Shown here one piece after another: positions 36,306-49,990 of a stretch of DNA of 64,000 nt. The first letter of the stretch is position 1. Every line of letters starts with the position of its first letter. The position numbers and the translations under genes are program-made. This stretch comes from Tyto alba. Taxonomy: Eukaryota; Chordata; Aves; Strigiformes; Tytonidae. The stretch spans positions 9,889,427 through 9,953,426 of the forward strand of contig NW_024881296.1 of NCBI RefSeq assembly GCF_018691265.1, read 5' to 3'. The notes below the pieces were generated by a model, which was not told the origin of the DNA, searched no databases, and saw nothing but the letters and a program-made list of their open reading frames with translations.

Positions 36306-37599
36306 ATAACTTCTGCAATTAAAAATAATGCAAGAAATGAATTCCTATGAATAAAGGCCCTCAGTGTCCACCAAGGTGGCCTTTCTTAAAAGTGCTCAAT
36401 TTTCTTTTGACATAAATCTAAATCTTGAGTCTAAATGAACTGCCTCTATATCCTACCTGTGTGACTTATAGCATTTTCATCAACAAATTAACTGGGACTC
36501 CTGAAAACTATTTTGAGGTACAGAGTCCTGAATTTATTTTTTAATTGGAACTCTGCAGTTTTATGTCAGCCAATTCCCATAGCTTGGTTACCCACACATT
36601 TCACTTGGTCCTTACATACATTTTAGAATCTCAAAATATTTATCTAACCTAAAATATACCTATATCTATGATATCTCATATAAAAAGAAATGTCAGTGTC
36701 TCATGGTTTTGTTTTTACTGCAAGCACTTTTCTGTACCCATTACATGTTTTTCCCTGTTCACAAAAATTTCTGTTGTATACATTCTGGTCAGTGTTTGCT
36801 ACAAATGAGTTTTCTAACCTGATGAAACCCAGTACCTCATTTGCAAGTAGCTGTCAACTCACAGGACTACAGTGATTTGTTTTAAGCAATAGATTGTAGG
36901 AGTATAAGAATATGAAAGTTTGCTCAATATTTTAGTCTCTAAGCTTTCTATAAGGAGTGGCAAATGAAAATAAGAATAGCTTTGAAATTGTTAAACAAAA
37001 AATGAGCTGCAGAAAAAGGTCAAGATTTGTTGGTGAAGTACAAGCGCTTCCTTCTAGAAAACAAGTCTGTTTTGTTTTTGTTAGCAAGGTCATGCAGACA
37101 ATTCATTTCATCCAACTTTAAAAAAACATTTTTAAAGTACTCGATTTATTAGATTTAGGGCTTTGGGCTGATATAGATTTTGTGGCACCAGCAAGCCTCT
37201 AGAGTTACGTCAGCTTGGGATCTGGTGCTTAAATTTTTATTCTGTGTCTTGCCACATAAATAAAAGTGGTTATGACAAGATTTCTCCTCACAGGATTTTA
37301 CAGGTCACAGATGGGGCCATCAGCAACAGGAACTCACCAAAATAGTTTTCAGGTTCTTGTGTAACAGAATATGCTGTTATGTTCTTCCCCCCAGCTAAAA
37401 AGACAGAAATACAGTCTCAAAGACTACAGAAGAAGTGCTATGTGTGGTTCTTTTAGGGATCCTGCCTGCCACAAAGATGCAGTATGGACTATTAAGACAT
37501 ACATGTACTTCCCTGACCACCTACGCCTCCTTCCAGGGGTGTCTCCTCCCTCCAGGAGGTACAAAACCAGTCCGAATGTCCTGTAGAAAAGGCACTATC
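36306..37599. other. AT-rich unique DNA, no gene seen
   Basis: No repeat family, RNA gene or exon recognised in this interval. Confidence 0.55.
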
Positions 37600-38140
37600 T
37601 TAAAACTTAATTTGGCTTCCAAATTTTTATCCTCAAATAAGATAAGAGGAAGGCTGAGTCACGGTGTGTGTGCTGGGCCCAAGGGTGCAGCCATTCTGAC
37701 TCAAAGCCTGGTGTCAGTGCAGCACTGCCACGGGACTCAGGCTCATTCTGACTGCAGAAGTGGGTAAGGCGTGAGATGGTGCTGGAGCTACAGCTGCCTA
37801 ACTGCAAGTGAGAAGTCTGCAATTGCTGGGGCTATAACAGCTAGCAACTCAAGGATTCAAGATCCCTGGCATGAAGAAGTAAAAAAATAAAAAACAAAGG
37901 GGAAAAGGGTTTAAAGGGTACCTATAGAGGGTAACTCTGCAAGATCAAGGCTCTGCCTGCTCCAGGCTGCAAGGAAGGCTCAATAGTCCATCCCTGACTG
38001 AGAGCTACCTGCAGAAGTGTTTCATCCAGCCTGAGGAGCATATTAGTGCTTAGCCCAGCACTGGGATGGTCCTGGCCATCTATTGCATGTGTTACCCAAT
38101 AAATAACTGCTGTGCTCTCTCTGTGCTGCGTACAGCGTGC
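37600..38140 (+). other. Possible decayed LTR or insertion
   Basis: A GC-richer block runs to an AATAAA signal at 38098-38103 followed by CTGCTGTGCTCTCTCTGTG, a layout reminiscent of the R-U5 end of an LTR. No TATA box, TG...CA ends or known LTR text was found, so the call is weak. It could equally be the 3' end of an unknown transcript. Confidence 0.22.
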
Positions 38141-41100
38141 TTACAAAATCTCTTTGCATGTGGTAAAAAGTGCCTGAACCAAGGTGACTCGTGAGGGAGA
38201 ATGACGTGCGCTATTGGCATAAAGATTCCTGTTGACTTAACTTCAGTGTTTGCTCTTCACTATAAATATTTTAATTATTGATAAAAACATGATAAGGAGG
38301 GAATGGAAAGGGACAATTAATGGGAAGGGACAGAGGAATGGAGAGGAAGGGTGAAAAGCAGAGCAGAAATATTTTCCCTGAACTTCGCTTGAAACACAGG
38401 TTGTTAATATGATATTGTACTCAAGCCAAGAGTGTCCATGCATGAGCAGAGATCTCCATCATGAGCACGAGAAGGTTGATGAGGCCTCCATGGTGCTTCA
38501 CAGACTGCTCTGCACCCCTACCAATGCAGGGTGGCAATTTGTCCCCAATGGCGTGGGGAACACACTGACTCCTTCAAATTCATTCTGCCCTGAGGTTTAC
38601 AACAGGGTTGAGAATGGTGGAGGGAGAACAGGAAAAGAGCAGGGTGTGGGGACAGAGAAGGACAAGGGCAGAGGAAAGAAAAACAGCCTGCCTGAAAAAG
38701 TGAAATAGGTATCCCACAGTGGAACGGAGGTATGATAATTTGAATTTTATCACATTTTTCTTGGTCTAAGTGTACCTAGCCACAGATAGATATTTCAGAT
38801 GAACTGATTATCAGGTAAAACCTTTAGTATTCTGTACTCTTAATTGTTAAAACTGGCTTGAAGCACACAGTTTCATTTTTACTAAAACTGTGTCATAGAT
38901 GAAACATTTAATTATACAGTGACCAAAGCAAATCCCCCATGTAATGGATTTGAGTTTATTTTCTTTTACTGGTGAGGGAAATTCTGTGTGCAACATGGCA
39001 CAAAGCAGATCATTCAGTTTCTTCTACTACAAGCCTCCATGGAGCATGGAAAATCTCAGATACAACTCATTAGCTTTTCTGCATGTGTGTCTCTAGTTAT
39101 GAAGTGCTATAATTGATCATTTTCCTTTTCAAATTAATTTACAACATAAGAAGATTTGATTGAGGAAATGTACAAAAGGAATACTTTGGTTTGACCTTAC
39201 ATCTTGTTCCAACTCTTTGGCTGGTGTCCATCAGGATCATTAAAATCAATTAAGGAGTTAAGTACAGGACATTTATTGTTCTGCCATAGAATCAATAGAC
39301 CCTTTCAAATCTCCTGTAATTTTAGGGATCACAGCAGACACTTTAAAGAATTACTCTTTTGTAGAATCATAGGTTCTAATGCTGCATACAATTACTTTGT
39401 TAGGTTTATTTGCCTCTTTAAAGGCAAACACATACACTTTTGGGGATTGGAAATATAGCATGATCCATAAGAGAGGCATTCAATCCACATTCCATCTCTG
39501 ATACCATGGACACATTACATGAAAACTAAAGTATAGCTGATTTCTTTGCTCCAACCAATATAATTGATATTGCTAAATATTCAGTCTACTAATGGTTGGT
39601 CATTTGTAGTTGCAGCTATATTTAGAAAAAGGAAAAAAAGAGATATTTGTATCCAAGTAACAAAGATGTGGTCAACATCATAGCTACGTGGCTGGATCAG
39701 CCAGTGGCAGTCATTGCAGCAACTGAAATAAGAAATGTAGAGAAGAACGAACACAGTCCTTCAGGCCCAGAAGCTACACTATTGTATTAATAACTTGGAG
39801 CCAGAAATAAGCTTGAGTTGTTCGGTGAAATAGGTCATTTCCTGTGAAGCAATAGCTCCATTCAGAAACTGTGAACTCAGAGCTAGGACAGTGTTCACTC
39901 ATGTTTGCGTAGCACCTCACAAATGGGACTGATAGTCCCTAGGGGTGTCAGTGTTAATGCTGGGTAAATGTTAAATGATTCGTGTGCTTTTTATTATTTA
40001 GCAGCTATCGCTGGTCTGTGGAGGATCCGGTGCTAAATATAATCAGTTTCAATCACAGTGAAATATTACAGACCAGATAGTGATGCTGGAAACTAAGGAT
40101 GAATGGAAAATAATACCACACACCTTATTGATGACTGACTTTAATACCTATGAAGGAGAAATGAACAAGGAGAGGAAATTCCCTAAAGTCAATGCCTAAA
40201 GTTACACTTAAATCTTATTTATGGGCACAGAGGAAACACACCTTACATAAGTAAAGCCCAGAGATTATTGCTTGTACAATCGAAATTGAAAAAGTCTGAT
40301 TGTTTTCAGTCCACATCTAATTGTAAGGGGAAAAAAAAGAAGAATGATAGAATTAGCATTGGTATTTGCATATATCTTAGTTTCTACCCCTTTCCCTGGG
40401 ATTATGCTCTCCATTCCCCTGATCCGGTGGTGGGGGGTGTTATAGCAAGCTCTCAGCATCTGGAATTCTTCACCAGAAGGAACACCCATGTTTATGTTGA
40501 TGATTTCACCTCACTTGGTGTTCTTATACATTTGCTAACATGCTTTCATACCTCGCTTTTCTTCATTGGTCTGCAGCTCCATGTTACATCCAAACTTATT
40601 ACATGTGGTGTCTTTTTTCTGTTCTGGATATTATTTCGTTGGGGTTTTTCTACCCCCAGGTCTGCATTTCTTTGACTGACCATAGCTGATCAGTTTATAG
40701 CCTTGGGGCCTCCAGTGCCAGCTTCTACCTCATCTCACCATTCAGCTGTGTTTGGTGCTTCCACTTCTCAAGGCTGCTATCTCACCAACCTGTGTTTCTG
40801 TATGTGACATCTTTATGATACAGTCATCAAATCATGGTGGTACCATACAAAGACAGAACAAGGGAAAAGAAATTAGCTGTAGACACCTGGCAATTGCAAA
40901 AAATGTTACTACAGCTAAACCATATTAATGTAAAGCTTCTGTCAGGTCAATAAAAGTTCAGACAGAGCAGGCATGACAATCATCAGACCTGAAGCCTTGC
41001 AAACTTGGTACAACACTTATGGCCACTTGTTAGCAATGACAATACCATATTGTAGAGCTATAATGTAATACTATCACCTACATCTAAATTCAGTAGTAAG

Positions 41101-41599
41101 TCCTATAAAATTAATATTTTCTTAATCTGACAAGATGCTTAGTTCAATATTAATATGTTGTCTGCCTGCAGTGAGAAATTATGATTCATTTTTTTTCTAC
41201 TGAAAAAACAAATTAAATATGTTTCCATATCCAGTGGGAGGACTCCCAAGCACTAATTACTGCATAATCTGTAACAAACAATCATAGAAATTGTCTACAC
41301 TTAAAAAATGAGTAAAATATCAGTGATATAGCTTCACCTTATAATGTGGCTTCCAGTTTATGTGAGAATAAGACTAAACATAAGCATAATATATCTCATA
41401 GTCCATAATACCATATATATTTGTTATCATCCACAATATAAGGATAATTCAAGAGCACTTTCTTTCTTAATTTGGGAAGAAATGCTCAATTTCTATACTG
41501 GCAATGTGAAGACATTCAAAATTATGTTGGTTTTCCCTTAAATTAGCAGGCCATTCCTATTCCTCTTTGCTCCTCAAGTTTTCCAGCAAATAACCCATC
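38141..41599. other. Unique DNA, no gene seen
   Basis: The 135-codon plus-strand frame at 40268-40675 is the longest plus frame in the window. It has hydrophobic stretches but no motif and no splice context, and AT-rich DNA of this kind often yields leucine/phenylalanine-rich chance frames. A 9-bp inverted repeat lies at 40011-40076 in an evenly composed block that might be conserved noncoding sequence. Confidence 0.45.
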
Positions 41600-42125
41600 A
41601 TGCTGCAATTAGTTCTGCTGACATCTGGGCAGTGGCAGAGGCGAGTGTCCCTTCCACCTGGGGACACCCGGCCAAGCAGGGGCAGGAGGGACACCTAGGA
41701 AGGGGCAGTGGGAAGGGATGAATGGCAGGGCAACCCCCTCCACAGCCACCAGTCTCTGGAGGTGACAGGGAGAGTTCCCCTCTCCTTTGGTCATGGATAA
41801 AGATGCAACCGCTACCTGCATGACAAGCTCAGAAAGAGGATGGAGGGCACCTTGGGGGATCTCTACCGTGGCCCCTGTGAAGAAGCAGGGACAGAGACTC
41901 CATGTCGCCTTGCACCATGCCTCCAGGCCTGCCTGATGGCGTGGCCTCTGAGGGCTTCTCCACTCTTTTCTGACAAGCAGCTTTAACTGTCTCTCTTACA
42001 TAGGTGGGTACCAGGTACATTTCCAAAAACGCTATGTGACCATCAAAGCGAGAGGCAGGAGTTAAGCACCCTGGCACTCCTTGACTTGCCCTAGCAGCTA
42101 GCTGGAAAGCCACAAAATGCTGACA
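41600..42125 (-). other. GC-rich island with two consecutive minus-strand frames
   Basis: About 500 bp of GC-rich DNA with sharp edges. On the minus strand a 94-codon frame (42113-41829) is followed after eight bases by a 70-codon frame (41821-41609) in a different reading phase. The first begins MAFQLAARASQGVPG and the second is rich in proline. A one- or two-base shift between two halves of one ancestral reading frame is possible, but I recognise neither part. Some CpGs persist. Alternatives are a GC-rich repeat fragment or a noncoding exon. Confidence 0.28.
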
Positions 42126-45100
42126 GCTGAAAATTCATCATTAAAATGTTCTTCAGCATCAATCTTTCTTTCCCCTATCACCATCAAGCCCCCAACATCA
42201 AGACAAACAGGGTGACCCTGACAAAGAGCTGACTATTGGCTTGTGTGTGCCAGCTATCAGGTTTTACTACCGCTGTTTTCTGTCTTAGCAGAGCTATTCC
42301 TAATTGTGTGTCAAGAACATTTCCTGCCTCAGAAGGCAATAATCTATATCAGTAAAGAAATAAACCACCTACGGTACCTCCATAAGCCAGTGTCTTTCTT
42401 CCCTAGCAGTACTTTGAAGGCTCAGCACCTCACTTTGGGTGGTGTCTGGGCAAGCCCCAGATCCTCAAATAACAGAGAATCAAAAAAAGGGGAAAACAGC
42501 ATTTTCCAAAGGGCTTAAATACTTCAGAGTCAGCAGAAGCTGCAGGGTTCCCCATGTAGCCTTCGCTTGAAACGCTTGACACTGTAAGGGGCAGGATACA
42601 AGCAAATATACCTGGGAAACAGAGGAGCTTTGGCAAGAGAACATTCTGTTAATACTCATTAATTTAGATCATGTATGTGCAGTGTGCAAAGCGGAACTAT
42701 GGAAAAAAGAAAATGCTTCATACATTTCTTCTTTTCTATGGAGCAATTATTATAAGGACTGGTCTGCAATTTGCAGTAAACTGCTTGGTGTTTCTTCCGC
42801 TCTAACCTTTTGATGGTTTAGATTGTACCATATTTCCCTCATGGAACCCAGAGGAAGAACATTTGCAACTTGGAATCCATGCTGAGAATAACACCTGCAT
42901 ATCTATTATATTCATGTATTCCTAATAAAAGCAAAAGGATGTTTCTGCATGCCACCAGAGTTTATACATATTTTTTTGAGCAGATTGTAATTTTCTAGGA
43001 AAGCCTGAGATCCTGGTTTTCTATAGTGCAATTGCCATACCTGAACTGTTTATTCTGATTATTTTCTTTGGTAACAGTTAGCTATTTATACCTGGAAGAT
43101 ACAAACATTTGTGGATCTAAGAAAGCAACCATTATATTTTTCAGTATTATAGACTTCTTTTGTTCTGCATTCTCATTATGTATTTAAGCTTAAATTCCTT
43201 TCAACCTTTTTTATTTTTCTTGAGAAATTAAACATATAGCATCTTATTTTACTTATAGATTATAAATTTTGTCCTTACAATTTTATCTTTCAGGCAGTCT
43301 GAACTATGTTATTGTATGCAAAGCATTGAGTACTCCAATTTCTATATATATCTTAACTCCCAGAAATACATATAATCATATTTTATTTACAAGGTTTATT
43401 ACCTTGGGGAAAAAAAAAAAAAAAAAAAAGCTCTTTATTGTTTAAACAACAATCAGCTGGCACAATAATTTTCATGTTTTTTTTTCTTTTATATTATACA
43501 GATTAAAATTCCTGGGAAAAATCCATTAGGTAATAAAATGTCTGTTAAATAACTGAACCATACAAATTTAATGTTTTATACATACATTTCTAAGTGATAT
43601 GTGTTGCAGATAAAAAGGATGATGTACAAGTCCCCTATTTTTCATTTATTGTTGTTACATTCAAGAGAAAAAAATCATTAAAGTTTTCAGAATTAAAGCA
43701 GAATTAAAATGTTCCAATTTAACTCCAGTTCCTCCACTGATATTTTTTTCTGAAAAATACTTCAACAAAGGCTCTCCAGAATATTTTATGGCAAAAATTC
43801 AGCATCTGAAAGATAATGATATATATGATCACAAATTTACACATTGTGTTTGACTACTTTGCAGTAAGAAAATGTACATTGTATATTTAATTCTGTATAG
43901 GAGGGAAACCTGCCTCTCAAATGATCTTGAACTGGAATTCTGAGTGCCAATTATCTACCCACACAAATTAAAAAGAATAAAAAAGAAACAATCATATGTG
44001 TGTGTTTAGATCAAAGTCAAAAGCAATAAGTATCTTATATTTTTTATGCAAATCTGGTATCAACAAAAGATTTGTTTACAGAAATTCCTATGATCATTTA
44101 AATCCAGTTCTCCTTCCTCACCCTTCTTTCACAATAGTTTAGCCAATACAATAGGTTGTTGCTGAATGGAGCAAAGCCAAAGCGCAACAGGCTTTACCAA
44201 TGGAAGCAACTCTCTTGTACATTGTCAGTGTGCTTGCATTTACATTTTCTTACTGCAGCTCCTTATCCGTGGGAACAGTTACTTTATATTTCAGCCATAT
44301 CCCATTTTCTTATTCTACTCTTTCATTAGTACAGGATCTGAGTGCAGACAAGCCTTATATATATATATCCCAGGCTGTGCAAACAGATGGTTTGTTTGCA
44401 TTATGTTGTCACCACTATGATTTATTGCAACCACTCCCAGAGTAAGACATTAAATTTACTTTATTATCCCTCAAGGACCAAGTTTTAGAGCTTATAGTGG
44501 AGAGCAGAGTAGAGCAGATGAAGGATGTAAGGCTTCCCACCGTCACCAAATCGATTTTTTATGTCCCTGGGGTGCTGAACCACGAATTCATAAAGTTAGG
44601 TTGAAAGCAAGATTTTCATGAGAACATTTCAAAAGCACTGGTATACAGTGATATGTCCTCCTTTGTAAAACGTGAAAATGCCAAATGCTAAGTACTTGCT
44701 ATTCCAAGGTTCTGGCACCCTGTTGAGAGTAACACAGGAGGTCTGTTAACTATTATTTTCCTTGCCATATAAACCACAATGGTGAATCAATTCAGAGTCA
44801 GAATTATAGCACAGTGGTCATGTCGCCAAGAACAACTACAGGTCTTCCTTCAACTGCACAATAAAAACAGCTTGGGGAAATGCTTATTTTAAATATTTCT
44901 TGGTTACCTTTACTTTTAAAAATTATTTACAGAAAAGGTTTCCGTTTATCCTGCTGAGTAACCAGGTGCCTGTCATTTGCTTCACAACAGTGCAGTGTGA
45001 TTAGATATTCCTGCTTGGCGGTTGGAGAAGAGACTGACCAAGTGAGAGAGGCAGACACCCACATCTGCACCTAAGGTAGGATTGTTCTTTTCTTAAGGAA

Positions 45101-48100
45101 ACAACACAAGATGATCCAAACAAACAAACTGATCATTCACTAACTTTACTAAAGCAGACATGACAATCCACTGTTGACTCACTTGCAGCTTTTTGGGTTG
45201 TGTGTCCATTTCATCAGAGCTTAAGACTTTTCACACAGAGGTATGTGATAAAGCTGTGAACTAGCAGTGGTTGTTAGGTACACTGCACAAAACCTTTGCA
45301 GAAGCAAGTGGATGAAACACAAATCCCTTTAGAAGAATGCAAAGCTCTGTGCTTTTGCCTTTCTTTTGTATTGCCCATGCCCTTAGCTGAATGTCTCTCT
45401 TCCATCAGACAAGCCAATGTCAATTTACTATGCCATGCTTACCTTTTTCATGATACTTTCCATCTACCTGCAATCCCAGACCACTGGACCTCCAGGTTAA
45501 GTATTTTTTGGAGTTAGACACACCTGACTCAATAAACCTGCAAATCAAGCCAAAATTCAGCATGTAGTGTGTGTTAAAGAAACCAAAAAATGTACTTTTT
45601 ACTGTGTGGGGTTTTTTTCTGACATAATTGGGTTACTGTGAGTAATGATAGCACCTTATGAATTTAAGAAACGGCAAGCTAAAATTTCTTGCCATCTCCA
45701 TTTTTAAAAATAATTTTTTTAGTACCAGTTATATTAAAATGTAAGCAAGTAACTGTGATGAAGATTCATGCCTGAGAGCATTACACTTCAGTTTTGTTTG
45801 GCTTATCATATAAAGGTACTTAAGATGTACTCCATATTGAGATTGGAACATATAGGAAGTTAGAGAACAGCAAAAGAGGAGGATGTGCTAGAGGTTTTGT
45901 GAAAGAGGAAAGATTGTAGGAACAGATGACTAAATCTTGCATTTTTGACCACAAAAGCCTGTGAAGGTGAACATGAACTAAGATTGAAAAAATACTATAA
46001 AAATAGAAAAGATAAAGATACCAGTCATGGAGCACAACTGTACAAAGTAATGAAGAGCAGCAGCTACTCCCATGCAAAGATTTGAAGAAATCTGTAGTCC
46101 ATGAAAGTCAGTTTACAAAGACAGTCACACAATGTTAGTCCATCCCTATGCTCTCCTGTTTGGCATATGTAAGAATAAACTTTCTGCAGCACCTTGTGCA
46201 AAATCTCTTAGCTTACTAAGTCTATCAGCAACCTATTAGATGTTAGCACTGCCTGGAGACATGGCAGATTCCTTTCACGGTTAATAAATTTAGTCTGAAA
46301 TCAACATGTTAGCCATACAAAACATGCAACCTGAGGCAAGGTGTCCCCCCTAGTCAGTTCCAAGGATGGGTCTTTGTTACTCCTACCCTCTGTGTTAGGA
46401 AGTACCTTCGTTTGTCGGTCAGGTCCAATAGGAAGGTGTCTGGAGCTGGCCTAGGATGCTCCAGAGAAAATCCTGTGGGGCTAGCTTCTGCCATGCTAAG
46501 GAGCCTAGGAGGGTAAAAATCTGGGGACATGAATAATTCAGACGTCATCAAAAGCAAATAAAAAAAGTGAAAGTACGGCCTACCCTGGTTCTGGGGATTT
46601 TGAAGGGGAGATCCAGTCCCCAGGAAACCTGGGCTGAAGAAGAATTTAAATAATGTAGACAAACACCAAATCAATAACTGGAAGGAACAGAGAAATGAAA
46701 TGTATTTGATATGGATAATGTTAAGGCTTCATCTTGATATGCAGCATGCACACATTCTCTGTGATGCTGGACAATCACTTGAAAGAGAAAAGCTGATCAC
46801 AATGGTGGTAGACCAGAGGATATAGCATTGCAAACAACAAAGACATACAAACATAATTTAACATTAGAACTGCAGATATAGACAAGTGACTTCAAGGTAC
46901 CTTCTATTTATTTAAGAGCTGTTCTGTTTTCTTCATCCCATAAATAGCAGGATAAGTTCCAAAACTATGTTCAGGGTTCTGAAAAACAGACATTTCAAAA
47001 GAAGTAGATAAAGTCCTTCTTAAGTGTTAACATTCATCTAAACTTGGCTATGTGTCCATGACAATGACAATATGATAATGTTACCTGCTTTATGAACTCC
47101 TGATTTCCTCCAGCATGTATCTGGATAGCATGTACTAATTTCAACATTTTTATTACCCAGAAAACTTCTGCTTAAAATAAGAAATAAGAATGCATAATCC
47201 TAAAGCGTTGTATACTTTATAACAGGAAAACATTTCTCACTCATATATTTAATCTGAACAAAGGAGAACTTATTCTTTCTCCACAGGACTCTGTGTATTA
47301 AGTCTTGTGCATTACAACATCTACATTGAAAATGTAAGTCAGTCAAAATAGAGAATTATCGCCTTTAGCCATTTTTCATATATTTTTCAATTGCTTTTGT
47401 ATTTCTGCTTTCTTCCATACCTATATAATATATGAAAATAAATATTTGATACTCCCAAGTTTATTTTGCAGTTTCTCATATATTGGCTTTTACACATCAA
47501 GATGAGAAATATTTTTCAAGGTATATCTTTAACTTGTTTCAAGACATAATATTTCTTTTAAAAATAATTGTGATTAAAATCATGTCTAATACTAGCATGG
47601 AAAAATAATATAAAAACTCAAATAAAATGACAGAATGGATTCTCTAAAAGCTTCATTCATCAATAATATTTGAGTTCAAAACTACATATCATGATGAAGA
47701 AAAAAACAAGCTAGTCTACATGTGCATTCATAACTGTACTGATAATCTTTAAAGAGCAGACATGGAAACACACAATATAAAAAAAAAAAAAATCACAATC
47801 CTGTAAGCATCCAAATCTGTGGTGCTAAGTATAAAGGAAAATATTTACACTTCAAATGAAACATAAACAAGCTAGTCCCAAAGAATAATGCTCAAAAATC
47901 CCTCTATACCTTCAACCTACATTTTTGAGATTCTGTACTCTTATAGTACAACTCCATAACTGTTCATAAGAATATCTGGTAATAGCAGACTGACTGGTGT
48001 TACTCTGAACTAAATTTCCCCAACTGAGTGAGAGGATACAAAAATTCATTTTGAAATATTTTCATATCTAAATATTGAGATAATAGCCATTTCTCACAAG

Positions 48101-49916
48101 ATTCGAATATTCCCTGTTCAAAACTACTTCTAAAAAAGGTTAATAAATTCAATAAAAGTCTTAAATGTCTTGTTGGTGTTCTTTGTTTTCATATTTCAAA
48201 AGCTTGTGGCATCCAGTCAGAATATATAAATAGTACCATGTGCCAGTGGAAGAAGCATTCATATCCTGCACCTCACAAATTTTGAATTTTCTGCTTCACC
48301 AGTGTGTTTGGACTGTTCACCAACCCACCCATAAACAGCAAAAGTGGTTTACATACATGACTCAAGCCTTGAAATTTATAGGCTTTCTTCCTACTCCTTG
48401 TAACATTTAAACTGAACCTAGTATTACATGTGCACCCATGTCATTTGCTTACCCAGAGTGGACTGAGGCAAATACCTACATTCTTTGCCAACCTCAGGTC
48501 CTTGATGGTGCTAATGGATTCATGCATATGCTCGCTCAGATGAAGACCATATAACTACACAAGTAGATGACTGCATGAAAACAAGAATGATTAAAATCCT
48601 AGATAATGCTTACAGAAGGCTGCCAAATAAAAGTCTTTGGGAAGAATGAAATAATTAATCAAGACTGTACTATTAACAACCCACATATATTCTACTTTCA
48701 GTGCTCAGATATTCCTCTTTAGGACTTTCTGTCCCCAAGCTCATCATGTGGCACTCACGAAGAACAACAAAAAAGCACTTGCTTCTAGATGTAGCAATTT
48801 GTGACTTACATAAAGACACACTGATAGATGGATGTCTGGACTCATTAAATCAACTGGACACTGTTTCATAGGAAGCGGCAGCTGGTCTTAAATAGCTGCT
48901 TTGAAAAAAGTCTCTGCACTGCCTTTGCTAGCAAGCAGCTAATTCGTTATTGTAGGCAGGAATCATGCTTACATTAACATATTAGGCAAGATACAGCTCT
49001 ACCAGTGGTTGCTGTATTTGTGTTTGCTTATGTTATAATAAATTACTATTTAGTTCAGGATAAAACTGAACACCAAAGCCCCTTTATGAGTCTATCTATT
49101 TGACATTGGCAGGCAACCCTCAAGTAGGTGCACAGTATCTCCACGGAAGGGGACCAGTGACCTGGAAACTCCTAGTGAAGAATCTCATGTCGCTGTTTTC
49201 ACAGTGATACTAACTGAGGCAAAACAGAAGGCAGCTGATACTTTAAAAAACAAATATAGGATTTATGGAGACACAAGAGTAATCAGGGAAACAATTTTTT
49301 CATTGAACTTTTGCTAGTCAGAATTGGTAGCCAACTTGAACTTACTTGTCACAGTTTCATTCTACCCTTGTGCTCTGGCAGAGAAGAAACAAAAAGCATC
49401 TACCATGGCACAAAGCCTCACCGTGCAGGTGAAATGGTAAAGAGGCCACTCTGCCCAGAATGAATTTACAGGACTTAAATCAGGGACAGAGGTAAAGTTT
49501 TATTTTAATATATAAACTTTCAGACAATGTTAATTTTCCTAAATGAGTATTTACTTCTAACCAAGCAGGAAAAAATAATTTTAAGGAAAAATCCTTTGTG
49601 CAAAAAGAAATAACAGTCTTTTCCTCTTAAACAATGTATGCCAACTGATGTTGAAGCATTTAGTGTCATGCCATCAAAGACATTTAGAGGATCCGCTTTC
49701 ACCATGATTTTAAATTTGAGTCATTTTTTTCCGAGAATTGTCAGCAACTGCTCATTTTTAAATGTTAACTTTTGTTACATGGTTTTATAATGAATTCTGT
49801 GGGATGTATATACAGATGACAAGTAACAGCTGTTCTAAAAATATTCCCTGATTTTCTTCTTGTCCAAAGGATAAATTTATACTGTCTTCAAATATTTAAA
49901 ATTATTGCTGCTCTCC
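42126..49916. other. Long AT-rich unique stretch, no gene seen
   Basis: Contains A20 at 43410-43429, a TA tract at about 44359-44368 and A14 at 47779-47792. A GC-richer 200-bp patch lies around 46440-46650, with a 106-codon minus-strand frame (46354-46674) I cannot identify. An acceptor-donor pair at 44990/45076 brackets 85 nt but has no open frame support. No transposon body was recognised. Confidence 0.5.
43410..43429. repeat. Poly(A) tract, A20
   Basis: Twenty consecutive A following ACCTTGGGG. No processed pseudogene was recognised upstream. Confidence 0.9.
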
Positions 49917-49990
49917 AAAAAACAACAAAAAAAAACAACCAACCAACCAAACAAGAACAAAACCAAACCAAACCAAAACAAAAAAGCATC
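49917..49990. repeat. A/C low-complexity tract (AACC-type)
   Basis: Runs of A with repeated AACC and AAACC units on the plus strand. Strongly strand-asymmetric simple sequence. Confidence 0.88.

Noticed and set aside
39361..39380. AGAATCATAGGTTC as a minus-strand CR1 tail
   Set aside because: Only part of an octamer, and no CR1 body on the expected side.
40268..40675. 135-codon plus-strand open frame, longest on that strand
   Set aside because: Leucine/phenylalanine-rich composition expected from AT-rich DNA, no motif, no splice sites, and an antisense frame over the same region.
44991..45075. 85-nt segment between an AG (44989-44990) and GTAGG (45076)
   Set aside because: The acceptor tract is weak, no frame is clearly supported, and such chance pairs are common in long noncoding DNA.
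48095..48115. GATTCGAAT resembling a tRNA T-loop
   Set aside because: No acceptor stem, anticodon stem or D-loop can be placed around it.
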